Shown: piece by piece, positions 49,262 to 59,552 of the stretch
How positions within the stretch are numbered: position 1 is the stretch's first letter
How the letters are laid out: every line of letters starts with the position of its first letter
Source: Nitrosospira sp.
GTDB lineage: Bacteria; Pseudomonadota; Gammaproteobacteria; Burkholderiales; Nitrosomonadaceae
Assembly: GCA_013450215.1 (NCBI GenBank)
Contig: JACDSH010000027.1
Location: 1 to 64,000, forward strand
Length of the DNA: 64,000 nt
Direction: 5' to 3'
Position numbers and translations under genes: made by a program
The notes under the pieces: generated by a model
Told to the model about the DNA's origin: nothing
Seen by the model: only the letters and a program-made list of their open reading frames with translations
Databases searched by the model: none

Positions 49262-49978
49262 TCAGACGTGAACCAGAGTCCCCTCATCCTCACCCATGAC
49301 CACTCTTTTCAAGGCCCCTGTTTTGAAGAGACTGAATACATTGAGTGGCAACTTATTGTCTCGGCACAGAGTCAATGCCGTGGCATCCATGATCTGAAGA
49401 TTCTTTGATATAGCCTCATTAAAGGTTAGCTTCTGGTAGCGGACTGCATCTGGGTTATTTTTCGGGTCGCTGGTATAGACACCATCCACCTTGGTGGCCT
49501 TGAGTACGATATCTACATTCATTTCCATACCGCGCAAAGCGGCTGCGGTATCGGTCGTGAAGAAGGGGTTGCCAGTACCGGCGGCAAAGATAACGATCTT
49601 GCCCTCTTCCAGATAACGCATCGCCTTACCGCGGATGTAGGGTTCAACCACCTGATCGATACGCAGAGCCGACTGTACCCGACTCGTCAGTCCGCTGCAT
49701 CGCATCACATCTTGCAGCGCGAGGGCATTCATGACAGTTGCAAGCATCCCCATATAATCGGCTGTGGCCCGGTCCATACCACCCTTGGCCGATGTCATTC
49801 CGCGAAAGATGTTGCCACCGCCAATGACCACCGCAACCTCAACGCCGAGTTGAGTTACCTCGGCAATCTCGGTAACGATACGCTCTATCATAAAGCGGTT
49901 GATACCGTAGCTGTCTTCGCCCATCAGGGCTTCACCCGAGAGCTTTAGTAAGATGCGTTTATAGGCTTTACTGGTCAT
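49262..49978 (-). CDS. pyrH: Uridylate kinase
   Basis: 238 residues of the amino acid kinase fold: [13 protein letters not shown] at the N-terminus, [11 protein letters not shown], and [19 protein letters not shown]. It phosphorylates UMP to UDP for pyrimidine supply. Standard position between tsf and frr. Confidence 0.97.
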   Translation of the reverse strand: MTSKAYKRILLKLSGEALMGEDSYGINRFMIERIVTEIAEVTQLGVEVAVVIGGGNIFRGMTSAKGGMDRATADYMGMLATVMNALALQDVMRCSGLTSRVQSALRIDQVVEPYIRGKAMRYLEEGKIVIFAAGTGNPFFTTDTAAALRGMEMNVDIVLKATKVDGVYTSDPKNNPDAVRYQKLTFNEAISKNLQIMDATALTLCRDNKLPLNVFSLFKTGALKRVVMGEDEGTLVHV

Positions 49979-50011
49979 GGGTACGGTTGGACTATTTATA
50001 GTGTGGTTTTA

Positions 50012-50896
50012 TTATTTCGCTTGGTTTACTTGGGCCATTACCTCTGCTGCAAAATCGCAGGACTTCTTTTCCATTCCCTCTCCCACAACAAACATGGTAA
50101 ATCCATTGACCTTCGAGGATTTCGCTGAGAGCAGTTTTTCCACGGTTTGATCGGGATCCTTGACGAAAGGCTGTCCGAGAAGAGTGACTTCGGCAAGATA
50201 CTTGGAGACCCGGCCTTCTACCATCTTCGCTACGATATCTGCAGGCTTGCCACTCTCGGCTGCCTGCGCAGTGTAGATCAGACGCTCTCGTGCCAGAAGT
50301 TCAGACGACACCTGTTCCTTGGAGACACATATCGGTTTACTGGCGGCAATGTGCATCGCTAAGTCTTTACCGATGGACTCATCGCCACCAGTGTAGTCGA
50401 TCATCACACCGATCTTGCTGCCATGTAGGTAAGTTGCAAGGCGCCCCTGTGTTTGATAGCGGATGCTACGGCGGATGCTGATATTTTCACCCAGTTTCAT
50501 AACCAGTGCCTTTCTGAACCCTTCTACATTCTCACCATTTGCTAGGGTTGCCGCTGACAAAGAATCGGTATCAGTCAGATTCTGGTTCGTTACAAGTTGT
50601 GCGAGGTTCTTGGCAAAGTTGACGAAGTCCTCATTCCTAGCAACAAAGTCAGTCTCACAGTTAACCTCCACCATCGCACCACTTCTGCTATCTGTCGAGG
50701 TATATGCCCCTATCATCCCTTCTGCTGCAAGACGACCGGCTGCCTTACTTGCTTTAGCACCGCTTTTGATGCGCAGCAAGTCTTCTGCCGCTTTCATGTC
50801 ACCACCAGACTCGGTCAATGCTTTCTTGCATTCCATCATGCCGAGCCCTGTCAGGTCTCGTAGTTCTTTTACCATGCCCGCGGTAATGTCCGCCAT
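50012..50896 (-). CDS. tsf: Elongation factor Ts
   Basis: 294 residues from ATG 50896 ([19 protein letters not shown]); the frame extends 24 bp further upstream. The core motif [10 protein letters not shown] and the N-terminal UBA-like domain ([12 protein letters not shown]) identify it. It recycles EF-Tu-GDP. It is separated from rpsB by a strong terminator-like hairpin (50984-51020), so its expression probably depends on read-through. Confidence 0.97.
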   Translation of the reverse strand: MADITAGMVKELRDLTGLGMMECKKALTESGGDMKAAEDLLRIKSGAKASKAAGRLAAEGMIGAYTSTDSRSGAMVEVNCETDFVARNEDFVNFAKNLAQLVTNQNLTDTDSLSAATLANGENVEGFRKALVMKLGENISIRRSIRYQTQGRLATYLHGSKIGVMIDYTGGDESIGKDLAMHIAASKPICVSKEQVSSELLARERLIYTAQAAESGKPADIVAKMVEGRVSKYLAEVTLLGQPFVKDPDQTVEKLLSAKSSKVNGFTMFVVGEGMEKKSCDFAAEVMAQVNQAK

Positions 50897-50983
50897 ATCT
50901 TCTCCAACAAAATTAGTCAAAATATCTGGTAGTGCAGCTCAATCTTTCGGTGAAAGAAAGTCCCGAATTGGGCTTACCTAGTA

Positions 50984-51020
50984 GGTAAAAAAAGGGGGCA
51001 GATCGCCCCCTTTTTTTACC
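50984..51020 (-). terminator. Rho-independent terminator/attenuator between rpsB and tsf
   Basis: Perfect 16-bp inverted repeat: 50984-50999 (GGT, seven A, five G, C) with 51005-51020 (G, five C, seven T, ACC) around a 5-nt loop. Read on the minus strand it is a GC-rich stem followed by seven T. It lies 2 bp past the rpsB stop and should reduce transcription into tsf and the long cluster behind it. Confidence 0.88.
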
Positions 51021-51022
51021 GT

Positions 51023-51775
51023 TTACCCGGAAAAGCGTTCTTCGGTCATTGCCTCATCTACTTCCACAAATTCGTTCCTTACGATCTCGTGAATGATCTG
51101 ACTACGCCCTTCCAGTATCGCATCAGCCATACCACGTGCGTACAAGCGTATCGCCTGGCTGGAGTCATCATTGCCAGGGATCACATAGTCCACTCCATGA
51201 GGATCGTGATTGGTATCGACCACACCAACGACCGGGATGCCGAGCTTTTTGGCTTCGGTGATGGCGCCCTTGTGATAGCCCACATCAATCACGAACATGG
51301 CATCGGGTATGCCCTTCATATCCTTGATACCACCCAGACTGCGGTTCAGTTTTTCCAGTTCACGTTGAATATCGAGTGATTCTTTCTTGGTGAGCTTGTC
51401 GAGTGTGCCGTCCTGCGTCATCGCTTCCATATCGTGTAAGCGTTTGACCGACAGCGTCATTGTCTTGAAGTTGGTCAACATCCCACCCAACCAGCGCTGA
51501 TCAACGTAGGGAGAGTTACACCGTAGGGCCTCTTCGCGAACGATATCGCGTGCCTGGCGCTTGGTGCCGACAAAAAGGATATTTCCCTTATTGGCTGATA
51601 ACTGACGCGTGTACTTTATTGCATCCTGATACATTGCCAGTGTCTTTTCCAGGTTGATGATGTGTATCTTGTTCCGATGGCCGAAGATATAAGGTGCCAT
51701 CTTGGGATTCCAGAAACGGGTCATGTGTCCGAAATGAACACCCGCCTCCAGCATTTGTCGCATGGTTACTGACAT
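51023..51775 (-). CDS. rpsB: 30S ribosomal protein S2
   Basis: 250 residues. [22 protein letters not shown] and [33 protein letters not shown]-type segments are hallmark S2 sequences. It joins the small subunit late, through S1. It heads the minus-strand translation/envelope cluster and has its own strong promoter (51919-51947) and a leader of about 137 nt that, in other proteobacteria, mediates autoregulation by S2. Confidence 0.97.
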   Translation of the reverse strand: MSVTMRQMLEAGVHFGHMTRFWNPKMAPYIFGHRNKIHIINLEKTLAMYQDAIKYTRQLSANKGNILFVGTKRQARDIVREEALRCNSPYVDQRWLGGMLTNFKTMTLSVKRLHDMEAMTQDGTLDKLTKKESLDIQRELEKLNRSLGGIKDMKGIPDAMFVIDVGYHKGAITEAKKLGIPVVGVVDTNHDPHGVDYVIPGNDDSSQAIRLYARGMADAILEGRSQIIHEIVRNEFVEVDEAMTEERFSG

Positions 51776-51918
51776 GAATTTCTCCTATAGGGTTGAGCCT
51801 CTGCTTGCCATAGTCACTCTCATTTCCTTGATGGAGAGAGCACCCCAAGATTAGCAAGCATGCGAATTTGATTCAGCCGTTGACTCGTAATTAAGCCGCA
51901 GAGCCAAATCAGCGCGAG

Positions 51919-51947
51919 ATTATAGCAGTTTGCCATGGCCCACTCAA
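51919..51947 (-). promoter_or_regulatory. Sigma-70 promoter of rpsB
   Basis: Minus strand: TTGAGT (51947-51942), 17-bp spacer, TATAAT (51924-51919), preceded by TG one base upstream (extended -10). The predicted start is near 51912, leaving an rpsB leader of about 137 nt. The rest of the 51776-52069 gap also serves the divergent glpD-like gene; nothing else is recognised in it. Confidence 0.72.
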
Positions 51948-52069
51948 GGCAAACTAAGGATCCCCCATAGGTTGTTTTTGCTGCACATTTGCCCTGATAG
52001 AGTGATGCGGGTAAGCTGATCTTCGAAGACGAAGAGACAGTCTTCCAATCACCAGTTTTTAAAAAAAAG

Positions 52070-53260
52070 ATGGCGGAACTCTACGACCTGATCATCATTG
52101 GTAGTGGCATTCATGGTGCGGGCATTGCTCAAGCAGCGGCAGCACGGGGCCTGTCGGTGATGGTGCTTGAGCAGGCCGGTATTGCAAACGGCAGTTCCAG
52201 TCGATCCAGCAAGCTCATACATGGGGGGCTCCGCTATCTGGAAAGCGGCCAATTCTCACTGGTACGAGAATGTCTACAAGAGCGTGCGCTACTGCTTGAA
52301 CTGGCGCCGCAGTTAGTCAAGATTAAGTCCTTCTATATCCCTGTATATCCTGACACCAGCCGTAGGCCATGGCTTTTACACGCGGGTCTGAGCCTTTATG
52401 CATTATTGGGTGGAATGCGGCCAGAGGTAAGATTTTCCAGAGTTCCATCAAGCCGATGGCAGAATCTAGATGGATTAGATACAGACAACCTTGGTGCGGT
52501 ATTTCAATACAGCGACGCGCAGACCGATGACGCCGCATTAACCCGTGCGGTAATGAGATCGGCTCAGCAGATGGGCGCTCAATTAAAAGTCACAGCCACC
52601 TTCACTGGTGCACGACTGGGTCAGAATGGGGAACGCGATATCATTATCGAGTACCGGTATCACGGAGTAAACGAGACCTGTGCAGCGAAAGTACTGGTGA
52701 ATGCGGCCGGCCCGTGGGTGACGCAAGTATTAAACCGGATCAGCCCTATACCGGCCCAACTCGGAATTGAGTTAGTGCAAGGTACTCATATCATTGTTCC
52801 AGGTACGATTACGCAGGGAATTTATTATGTGGAAGCGGAAGATAAGCGCGCGGTATTTGTGATGCCATGGCAGGGTAATACTCTGATCGGGACCACTGAA
52901 TCGGTTTATCACGGGGATCCAGCAGATGTTAGGCCGTTACCGCAGGAGGAGGCTTATTTACTCAGAACTTTCGCACGTTATTTTCCAAAGCGGGGCGGTG
53001 ATCAGACAGTGCTTTCAGCGATGGCAGGTTTACGGGTGCTGCCTTCTTGTGGGTCTGAGGAGGGGGCGGTGTCGGTTAATACGCGTTCGCGTGAAACGCT
53101 GCTGCATCTTGACAGTGAGGATCACCCCCGCGTGCTGACAGTCTATGGCGGCAAGCTAACGACCTATCGCCTGACCGCTGAACGAGCAATGGCACGTCTG
53201 GCAGGGGTTCTGCCGGTGCGTAAGGTAGTCGCGGATACCCGTTATCTGAAGCTTGATTAG
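52070..53260 (+). CDS. glpD: FAD-dependent glycerol-3-phosphate dehydrogenase-like oxidoreductase (short)
   Basis: 396 residues. The N-terminal dinucleotide-binding motif IIGSGIHGAGIAQAAAARG and the GlpD-type GSSSRSSKLIHGGLRYLESG segment are clear, as are NAAGPWV, GTTESVYHGDP and the final YGGKLTTYRLTAE. It lacks the roughly 100-residue C-terminal cap of E. coli GlpD (501 residues), as do related betaproteobacterial proteins. The likely reaction is sn-glycerol-3-phosphate to DHAP, reducing quinone. No glpK or glpF is nearby. It overlaps the convergent SirB-like gene by 4 bp. Confidence 0.85.
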   Translation: MAELYDLIIIGSGIHGAGIAQAAAARGLSVMVLEQAGIANGSSSRSSKLIHGGLRYLESGQFSLVRECLQERALLLELAPQLVKIKSFYIPVYPDTSRRPWLLHAGLSLYALLGGMRPEVRFSRVPSSRWQNLDGLDTDNLGAVFQYSDAQTDDAALTRAVMRSAQQMGAQLKVTATFTGARLGQNGERDIIIEYRYHGVNETCAAKVLVNAAGPWVTQVLNRISPIPAQLGIELVQGTHIIVPGTITQGIYYVEAEDKRAVFVMPWQGNTLIGTTESVYHGDPADVRPLPQEEAYLLRTFARYFPKRGGDQTVLSAMAGLRVLPSCGSEEGAVSVNTRSRETLLHLDSEDHPRVLTVYGGKLTTYRLTAERAMARLAGVLPVRKVVADTRYLKLD

Positions 53261-53634
53261 AGTGGTAGTGGATTCTTGGTTAGAGCGACCAACACGATAT
53301 AAAAGAATGTGACATGTGCAGCCACCAATGCAGTGACCTTAATTTTACGGGTCTTGCCGCGCTTCAATGCAATCATGCCGAGCCAGATATAGAGTAGTAG
53401 CCCAGCGACCTTGGCACCGAGCCATGGATCCTTTATTGGACTCTGATGTAATGTTACTGCCAACCCGATAGCGCTGGTCAGGAGTACGGTATCGATCATG
53501 TGGGGAACGATCTTGACCCAACGCCGTTGCAGCAGATCAGAGCTCTGAACCATCCATATCCCACGCAGCGTAAATAGTAGATAACTCAGGGCTACGCTGG
53601 TGACATGAATCATCTGTAATGCGGCATAGCTCAT
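53257..53634 (-). CDS. SirB-like inner-membrane protein
   Basis: 125 residues with four predicted membrane helices. YLLFTLRGIWMVQSSDLLQRRWVK, HMIDTVLLTSAIGLAV and KVAGLLLYIWLGMIALKRGKT are typical of the SirB family (DUF-type, four-helix). SirB was named for an effect on invasion-gene regulation in Salmonella, but its biochemical role is unknown. It is convergent with the glpD-like gene and followed by no obvious operon partner. Confidence 0.82.
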   Translation of the reverse strand: MSYAALQMIHVTSVALSYLLFTLRGIWMVQSSDLLQRRWVKIVPHMIDTVLLTSAIGLAVTLHQSPIKDPWLGAKVAGLLLYIWLGMIALKRGKTRKIKVTALVAAHVTFFYIVLVALTKNPLPL

Positions 53635-53755
53635 TCTAATTCCAGACGTGACTTACTGCAGGTAAAACAATTCACTGGATCGAATCCGTTCTTCGCAGTA
53701 CTCATACAGCAAAGATTTTTCGTAACCTTGGACTCGAGCGCAGATTTTGCCCAGA

Positions 53756-54670
53756 TTATTGCGCCTGTGAGATATTGCTGCCTGGTGGAACGCTGTGTGT
53801 GAGCCAGACATTGCCGCCGATGGTCGATCCGCAGCCGATCGTGATGCGGCCGAGTATGGTGGCTCCGGCATAGATAATCACATCATCCTCGACGATGGGG
53901 TGGCGTGCATTCCCCTTTACCAGTGCGCCATGCTCGTCCACCGGGAAACGTTTAGCACCCAGCGTCACTGCCTGGTATAGGCGTACATTCTTACCGATGA
54001 TTGCAGTTTCCCCGATGACGACACCCGTTCCATGATCGATAAAAAAACTGCTATCTATCTGAGCGCCAGGGTGAATTTCAATTCCTGTAGACGAATGAGC
54101 AATTTCTGAAATCATACGTGCGATCAATGGAACTCCGAGTTGATATAGCTCATGCGCGAGTCGGTAGTACATGATGGCAGTAATGCCAGGGTAGCAGACT
54201 AATACCTCATCGACGCTGCGGGCAGCTGGATCACCTTCGTAGGCTGCGCAGATATCATGATCGAGTAAATTTCGGATGCTGGGTAAGCGCTTGGCAAATT
54301 CATGAGTGATGGAGGATGCACGATCGAGATCTTGGTCATCAGTCGTTTCTGGAGCGGATGCATAGTTGAGCTCTCTTTGTACTTGTGACAGAAGATCCTT
54401 TAGTGACTTATCTAATGTTTTTCCGACATAGTGATCAATATCCTCATCCGTGAGTTTCGGTGATCCGAGGCGATTCGGGAACAGGGCTGCACTCAGGCCA
54501 TCTGTGATATCGGCCAGTATCTTGCGTGATGGGAGGCGGGGAGGGCGATCGTGACGCTTTCGCTGTTCCAGAGAGGCTATACGCAAGTTACGCAGATCTG
54601 CCACAATCGTATCCATCTCCAGAAGAGATTTATTCGGTGATGGATTGCTAACTTTCTTACGGGTGATCAC
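53756..54670 (-). CDS. cysE: Serine O-acetyltransferase (EpsC type)
   Basis: 304 residues. A long helical N-terminal domain (about 1-185) is followed by a left-handed beta-helix of hexapeptide repeats with [19 protein letters not shown] (catalytic His about 215) and [19 protein letters not shown]. This is the EpsC/plant-like long form rather than the enterobacterial CysE length. It makes O-acetylserine, the acceptor for CysK and CysM. Its start overlaps the cysK stop by 4 bp, so synthase and acetyltransferase are coupled, suiting formation of a cysteine synthase complex. Confidence 0.93.
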   Translation of the reverse strand: MITRKKVSNPSPNKSLLEMDTIVADLRNLRIASLEQRKRHDRPPRLPSRKILADITDGLSAALFPNRLGSPKLTDEDIDHYVGKTLDKSLKDLLSQVQRELNYASAPETTDDQDLDRASSITHEFAKRLPSIRNLLDHDICAAYEGDPAARSVDEVLVCYPGITAIMYYRLAHELYQLGVPLIARMISEIAHSSTGIEIHPGAQIDSSFFIDHGTGVVIGETAIIGKNVRLYQAVTLGAKRFPVDEHGALVKGNARHPIVEDDVIIYAGATILGRITIGCGSTIGGNVWLTHSVPPGSNISQAQ

Positions 54671-55647
54671 AATGACACCAATCCTTGGCCGTCGAACATA
54701 TTCTCAAAAAGTATGGTGCTCAGGTAACGCTCACCGGAATCGGGCAGGATGACAACGATCATCTTGCCCGCATTTTCAGGACGCTTGGCCTGGCGCACCG
54801 CCGCCGCAACTGCGCCGCCGCATGAGATGCCAGAGATGATCCCTTCCTCGCGAGCAAGGCGTCGTGCGTAGAGGATTGACTCTTCATTACTGACCTGCTC
54901 AATCTCGTCTACCAGCGACAGATCCAAGTTCCCCGGAACGAACCCTGCGCCGATCCCTTGAATCTTATGTGGAGCAGGTTTTAGGGGTTCACCGGCGCGT
55001 TGTTGGGTGAGTACTGGGCTGGCCGAGGGTTCAACTGCAACCGAAATAATGGCCTTGCCTTTGGTCTTTTTGATGTAGCGTGAAATTCCGGTAATCGTTC
55101 CCCCCGTCCCCACACCGGAGACAAGGATATCAATAGCGCCATCGGTATCATTCCAGATTTCTGGACCCGTGGTCTGTTCGTGGATTGACGGGTTGGCAGG
55201 ATTGTTGAACTGCTGCAGAAGAAGGTAACGACCAGATTCAGAGGCAACAATCTCCTCGGCCTTCTCGATTGCGCCTTTCATGCCTCGAGCACCTTCCGTC
55301 AAAATTAGCTTGGCTCCATAGGCAATCAGCAGCTTGCGGCGTTCTAGACTCATTGTTTCCGGCATGGTCAAGGTCAGTGGAATACCTCTTGCCGCTGCGA
55401 CGAATGCCAGTGCAATACCGGTATTGCCGCTGGTCGGTTCTACTAACTCTTTGCCGGGACTGAGCAGTCCCCGGCGGTCCGCATCCTCGATCATCGCCGC
55501 GCCAATGCGGCACTTGACGGAGTAGCCAGGATTGCGACCCTCGATCTTCGCCAGTACCGTTGCAGGTGCGCCATCGGTGATGCGGTTGAGTCGGACGAGT
55601 GGTGTCTGCCCGATGGATTGAGAGTTATCCTTGAACCAGTGCGACAT
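54667..55647 (-). CDS. cysK: Cysteine synthase A
   Basis: 326 residues from ATG 55647 ([27 protein letters not shown] upstream); the frame extends to 55683. The PLP lysine is K45 in [14 protein letters not shown], with the PLP-phosphate loop GTGGTITG and substrate loop [11 protein letters not shown]. It joins O-acetylserine and sulfide to give cysteine. It is operonic with cysE; a second synthase, cysM, lies at 62941. Confidence 0.95.
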   Translation of the reverse strand: MSHWFKDNSQSIGQTPLVRLNRITDGAPATVLAKIEGRNPGYSVKCRIGAAMIEDADRRGLLSPGKELVEPTSGNTGIALAFVAAARGIPLTLTMPETMSLERRKLLIAYGAKLILTEGARGMKGAIEKAEEIVASESGRYLLLQQFNNPANPSIHEQTTGPEIWNDTDGAIDILVSGVGTGGTITGISRYIKKTKGKAIISVAVEPSASPVLTQQRAGEPLKPAPHKIQGIGAGFVPGNLDLSLVDEIEQVSNEESILYARRLAREEGIISGISCGGAVAAAVRQAKRPENAGKMIVVILPDSGERYLSTILFENMFDGQGLVSL

Positions 55648-55698
55648 GGGGGTACCTTTCTTGTCTAAGGAATTGTTGAACAAGCTCCCGAGGAGCCC

Positions 55699-55726
55699 AC
55701 TATAGGCAGATTCGGGCTGGTTTCAA
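55699..55726 (-). promoter_or_regulatory. Putative promoter of cysK-cysE
   Basis: Minus strand: TTGAAA (55726-55721), 16-bp spacer, TATAGT (55704-55699); the predicted start is about 45 nt before the cysK ATG. Confidence 0.5.
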
Positions 55727-55929
55727 GATACTTGTCACCACCCTTAGAATTGCCACCTGCAGATGGCGGGCTAGTGATTTCATCTTTTTGATGTTAACCA
55801 CTTGGGTAAACAATTGCAACGATTGGTGCTCCATCTAAAATAACGGAGGCGTGCGGATTCCCTCAGATATTCATTGTCAAAAAAATCCCACACATATCCA
55901 CTCAGAACCGGCTCAGCAGCGCCAAAGTC

Positions 55930-55960
55930 TTGCCATTCCAAGCTGCAGATTGGTTATAAT
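55930..55960 (+). promoter_or_regulatory. Putative promoter of panD
   Basis: TTGCCA (55930-55935), 19-bp spacer, perfect TATAAT (55955-55960). The start would be near 55967, giving a leader of about 25 nt. The remainder of the 55684-55992 gap shows nothing else recognisable. Confidence 0.5.
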
Positions 55961-55992
55961 CCGTCTGTTGAATTCATTATAAAATGAAAGTC

Positions 55993-56373
55993 ATGCAGAA
56001 AACCATGTTGCAAGCCAAGTTGCATAGGGTCCGAGTGACTCACTCTGAGCTCAATTATGAGGGCTCGTGTGCGATTGATGATGCACTACTCGATGCTGCC
56101 ACTATCTCCGAGTACCAACAGATCGACATCTACAACATCACCAATGGCGAAAGATTCACCACCTATGCCATTCGTGCCCAGCGCAATTCGGGGATAATTT
56201 CGGTGAATGGGGCTGCTGCACATAAGGCGAGCCCAGGGGATATCCTTATCATCGCTAGCTATGCGACTTATTCTGAGTCGGAGTTACGTCTCTACCAGCC
56301 AAGACTGGTCTACGTGAACGAGATGAACCGTATCATCAATCAGCGGGGAAGTATTCCGGTACAAGCAGTGTGA
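55993..56373 (+). CDS. panD: Aspartate 1-decarboxylase (pyruvoyl enzyme)
   Basis: 126 residues. With the ATG at 55993 the self-cleavage site falls at Gly24-Ser25 in NYEGSCAID, the canonical numbering, which is why this start is chosen over ATG 55984. The Ser becomes the pyruvoyl cofactor. Also seen are [11 protein letters not shown] and [15 protein letters not shown]. It makes beta-alanine for pantothenate and CoA, supporting the ACP-based fatty-acid pathway in this window. It is convergent with the ankyrin gene. Confidence 0.95.
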   Translation: MQKTMLQAKLHRVRVTHSELNYEGSCAIDDALLDAATISEYQQIDIYNITNGERFTTYAIRAQRNSGIISVNGAAAHKASPGDILIIASYATYSESELRLYQPRLVYVNEMNRIINQRGSIPVQAV

Positions 56374-56401
56374 TAGTGTCCTCGAACAACTGCTAGAGAC
56401 C

Positions 56402-57157
56402 CTACTTAGCACCGGCCTCTTTAAGAACTTTAATCACCTCTTGATGTTGATACTTCGAGGCGAGCGTCATCGCGGTGGCACCATTGGCAGCCTTAGTATT
56501 CACATCCGGTTTGGCGGCAAGTAGAGCATGAACCGCTCTGAGTTGTCCCATCTGAGATGCCAGCATCAAGGCATTAGCGCCGTTGCTGAGCTGTGCATTT
56601 ACATCGGCCTTGGCGGCGAGCAAGAGTGACACTATCTGCCAGCGTCCTTCCTGTGAGGCCTCCATCAAGGCTGTGAGACCGTCACTCTTTCGGGCACTCA
56701 CATCTACCCCAGCGCCGAGTAAGGTCTGTACCGCATGACGGTGACCCTTTTGTGAGGCAATGATTAGTGCGGTATTGCCATCATTTGACTTTGCATTTAC
56801 ATCGGCATGAGCCTCAATCAGCATACGTGCCACCTCATGAAAGCCATTTTGAGAGGCGATCATCAATGCGGTGGTGCCATCGTTTGATGTAGCATTCACA
56901 TTTGCCTTAGCGGCGAGCAGCGCTTCGACCACCTCTTCATGCCCATTCTCAGATGCCGCCATCAGTGCGGTGATACCATCGACAGATTTGGCATTCACAT
57001 TAGACCTCTTCGAAAGTGAAGCCTTAACACCCGGGAGGTTGCCCTTTCCGGCTGCGACGATGAGAGGATTCTCCTTCATTTGGGACCATGTGCTTGCCGA
57101 GGCACAAGACAAGGTTGCCAGCATGCCCAGAAAGTATATATGTTTGAGCCTAATCAT
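56402..57157 (-). CDS. Exported ankyrin-repeat protein
   Basis: 251 residues from ATG 57157, preceded by AAGGAG at 57165-57170; the longer frame to 57289 lacks such a site. A signal peptide (MIRLKHIYFLGMLATLSC, then ASAS) is followed by seven ankyrin repeats of 33 residues with the pattern DG-x-TALM-x-AS-x-x-GH-x-x-V-x-x-LL-x-A-x-A-x-VNA. It should be periplasmic or secreted. Periplasmic ankyrin proteins exist in many free-living bacteria, so a host-directed role is not implied. Partner unknown. Confidence 0.9.
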   Translation of the reverse strand: MIRLKHIYFLGMLATLSCASASTWSQMKENPLIVAAGKGNLPGVKASLSKRSNVNAKSVDGITALMAASENGHEEVVEALLAAKANVNATSNDGTTALMIASQNGFHEVARMLIEAHADVNAKSNDGNTALIIASQKGHRHAVQTLLGAGVDVSARKSDGLTALMEASQEGRWQIVSLLLAAKADVNAQLSNGANALMLASQMGQLRAVHALLAAKPDVNTKAANGATAMTLASKYQHQEVIKVLKEAGAK

Positions 57158-57523
57158 CCAGAATCTCCTTGTCATTACATATTTCTGATTTGAAACTAAT
57201 CGAGTCGCCCCCATAATCCCATGACTGGGCGTTGTATCACACCGGCGGCTGGTCTCACTTTTTTTTGGAAGAGATAGCTGGTTGTGCAAACAGGGGAAAG
57301 GATTAAGGATAGCGTAAAATATTAGTCTTGATAAAGAGTTCTTGCCAAGAGACGATCGGTTGGTTAAGACGGGTCACCGGAGGGTGGTTATAATAACGGC
57401 CTTTTAAGCTGCATTTCCACTATTTCTCGGTATTCATGTAAATTAAGTACTCAAGCTTTCAATCAAATAAATAAGATGGGATGGTCTGAATGCCTCTAGA
57501 GATTGTCAACTGTGTAAGGTGTA
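57158..57523. other. 366-bp divergent ankyrin/aroA spacer
   Basis: Upstream region of the ankyrin gene (minus) and aroA (plus). A perfect TATAAT lies at 57389-57394 on the plus strand, but its -35 (TTAAGA at 57364, spacer 19) is weak. No tRNA, open frame or terminator is seen. In many relatives aroA is preceded by serC, pheA, hisC and tyrA; none is present here. Confidence 0.5.
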
Positions 57524-58837
57524 ATGGAATCACTTGATCTCCCCATCGCTAGTAGCGCCCAGGGGGTAGTACGTTTGCCAGGCTCCAAGAGTATTTCAAA
57601 CCGAATATTGCTGCTCGCAACACTTGCGAAAGGGGAAACCCAGATACGCGAACTGCTTGCATCCGATGACACGGCAAGGATGCTGGAGGCGCTTAAGGCT
57701 TTGGGTGTATCGATCACTCAGAGTGGCGACAATGATTATCTGGTGAAGGGTATCGGTGGGCAATCTCCAGTACGCTTTCCGGTCGCTGAGGCGGACTTTT
57801 TTTTGGGCAATGCCGGCACGGCATTCCGTCCACTGACGGCAGTCTTGGCGATGGCTCAGGGGCATTACCGACTCTCCGGAGTGCCGCGTATGCATCAGCG
57901 GCCGATCGGTGATCTGGTGGATGCGCTGAGGCAACTAGGCGCGGAGATAAATTACCTAGGCAGTGATGGATTTCCACCTCTGGAAATAAAGCCTGCTCAT
58001 ATCCATGCAGGTAGGGTGACACTCAGGGGCAACATTTCCAGCCAGTTTCTGACTGGCCTTCTGTTGGCACTACCTCTGTCAGAGATAGTTGCTGGGGAGA
58101 GGGTGACGATAGAGGTGATGGGGGAGCTCATTTCACGCCCCTATGTCGAGCTGACCATCGCCCTGATGGCTCGTTTTGGGGTACATGTCGAGCATGATGG
58201 TTGGCAACATTTCACTCTGTGTGGTGGTCAGCATTACCGGAGCCCAGGCGAAGTATTTGTTGAGGGAGACGCCTCATCAGCATCTTACTTTCTGGCAGCA
58301 GGCGCCATCGGTGGTGGCCCGGTGAGGGTGGAGGGAGTGGGTCGGGGAAGCCTTCAGGGGGATATTTGTTTCGCTGAAGCGTTACAGAAAATGGGGGCCG
58401 GCATCACCTTCGGGGATAACTGGATCGAGGCTTGCGCACCGAAGTCTGGGAGGCTCCAGCCAATCGATATTGACTGCAACCATATTCCAGACGCAGCCAT
58501 GACACTTGCGGTGGCAGCCCTGTTCGCGGATGGCGTCACCGTTCTACGCAATATTGCAAGCTGGCGTGTGAAGGAGACCGATCGTCTTGAAGCGATGGCC
58601 AGGGAGTTGCGTAAACTCGGTGCGGAGGTGGAGGAGGGGGTGGACTTTCTACGTATTGAGCCCTCGCCGTCACACCAATTTCGGTATGCGGAGATCGATA
58701 CGTACGACGATCATCGGATGGCGATGTGCTTCTCACTCGCATCCCTAGGTACGTCGTTAAGGATCAATGATCCGAATTGTGTAGCCAAGACCTTTCCTGA
58801 TTATTTCGAGAAATTTTCCGCAATAGTCAGGGTCTGA
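57524..58837 (+). CDS. aroA: 3-phosphoshikimate 1-carboxyvinyltransferase (EPSP synthase)
   Basis: 437 residues. [15 protein letters not shown] at the N-terminus, the loop [13 protein letters not shown] (Phe where many have Met), [24 protein letters not shown] and [13 protein letters not shown] are all present. It makes EPSP in the shikimate pathway. It is followed by cmk after 52 bp, the widely conserved aroA-cmk-rpsA order. Confidence 0.97.
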   Translation: MESLDLPIASSAQGVVRLPGSKSISNRILLLATLAKGETQIRELLASDDTARMLEALKALGVSITQSGDNDYLVKGIGGQSPVRFPVAEADFFLGNAGTAFRPLTAVLAMAQGHYRLSGVPRMHQRPIGDLVDALRQLGAEINYLGSDGFPPLEIKPAHIHAGRVTLRGNISSQFLTGLLLALPLSEIVAGERVTIEVMGELISRPYVELTIALMARFGVHVEHDGWQHFTLCGGQHYRSPGEVFVEGDASSASYFLAAGAIGGGPVRVEGVGRGSLQGDICFAEALQKMGAGITFGDNWIEACAPKSGRLQPIDIDCNHIPDAAMTLAVAALFADGVTVLRNIASWRVKETDRLEAMARELRKLGAEVEEGVDFLRIEPSPSHQFRYAEIDTYDDHRMAMCFSLASLGTSLRINDPNCVAKTFPDYFEKFSAIVRV

Positions 58838-58889
58838 TTGGGTATGTTTTTTTGTGTGTAACTACTGCGTGTAACTATTAAGGCTATCT

Positions 58890-59552
58890 ATGGAAATGAA
58901 TGGCACTCCGGTGATCGCGATTGACGGGCCCTCTGCTTCCGGTAAGGGAACGGTTGCACAGATGGTGGCAGAAAGACTCCGGTTTCATTACCTCGATAGC
59001 GGTGCGCTTTATCGGTTGGTTGCTTATACAGCGATACAATCAGAGGTGGGTTTTGACGATGAAACAACGCTTTCTGGCATCGCTAGAGACCTGGATGTTG
59101 TTTTTACTGGCGCGAAGATCCTTCTGAAGGAGGAAGATGTGGCCGATGCAATCCGTGCTGAGATCTTTAGCAACGGAGCTTCTAAGGTTGCTGCGTACCC
59201 CCAGGTTAGGGAATCGTTACTGGATCGTCAGAGGGCATTTCGTCAGATACCTGGACTGGTGGCGGATGGCCGGGATATGGGGTCGGTGGTATTTCCCGAT
59301 GCGGTGCTGAAAATTTTTCTGACAGCTGATGCCGAGACGCGCGCTCAGAGGCGCTATAAACAGTTGATGGAGAAAGGAATCGATGCTAATATCTCAACCC
59401 TTTTGCAGGATATAAGGGACCGTGATGCTCGCGATATTAATCGCAGCGCCGCACCCCTGCAACAGGGAGCAGATGCAATCTTGCTGGATACGACATCTCT
59501 CAACATCGCCCAGGCAGTGGATGAGGTGCTAAGACGGTATCACGAGATCTGA
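58890..59552 (+). CDS. cmk: Cytidylate kinase
   Basis: 220 residues. The P-loop is GPSASGKGTVAQ (about 13-24); YLDSGALYRLVAY and VADGRDMGSVVFPDA define the CMP-kinase family. It phosphorylates CMP and dCMP. It precedes rpsA by 148 bp. Confidence 0.97.
   Translation: MEMNGTPVIAIDGPSASGKGTVAQMVAERLRFHYLDSGALYRLVAYTAIQSEVGFDDETTLSGIARDLDVVFTGAKILLKEEDVADAIRAEIFSNGASKVAAYPQVRESLLDRQRAFRQIPGLVADGRDMGSVVFPDAVLKIFLTADAETRAQRRYKQLMEKGIDANISTLLQDIRDRDARDINRSAAPLQQGADAILLDTTSLNIAQAVDEVLRRYHEI

Noticed and set aside
50463-50981. 172-residue plus-strand frame opposite tsf
   Set aside because: Antisense shadow of EF-Ts; serine- and alanine-rich with no motif, and it runs into the terminator.
56402-57157. 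Ankyrin protein as a type III/IV secreted effector
   Set aside because: It carries a Sec signal peptide, which points to the periplasm, and no secretion-system genes are nearby.
56402-57157. Lipoprotein assignment for the ankyrin protein from the TLSC sequence
   Set aside because: The position three before Cys is Thr, not the usual Leu, so an ordinary signal peptide cut after ASA is more likely.
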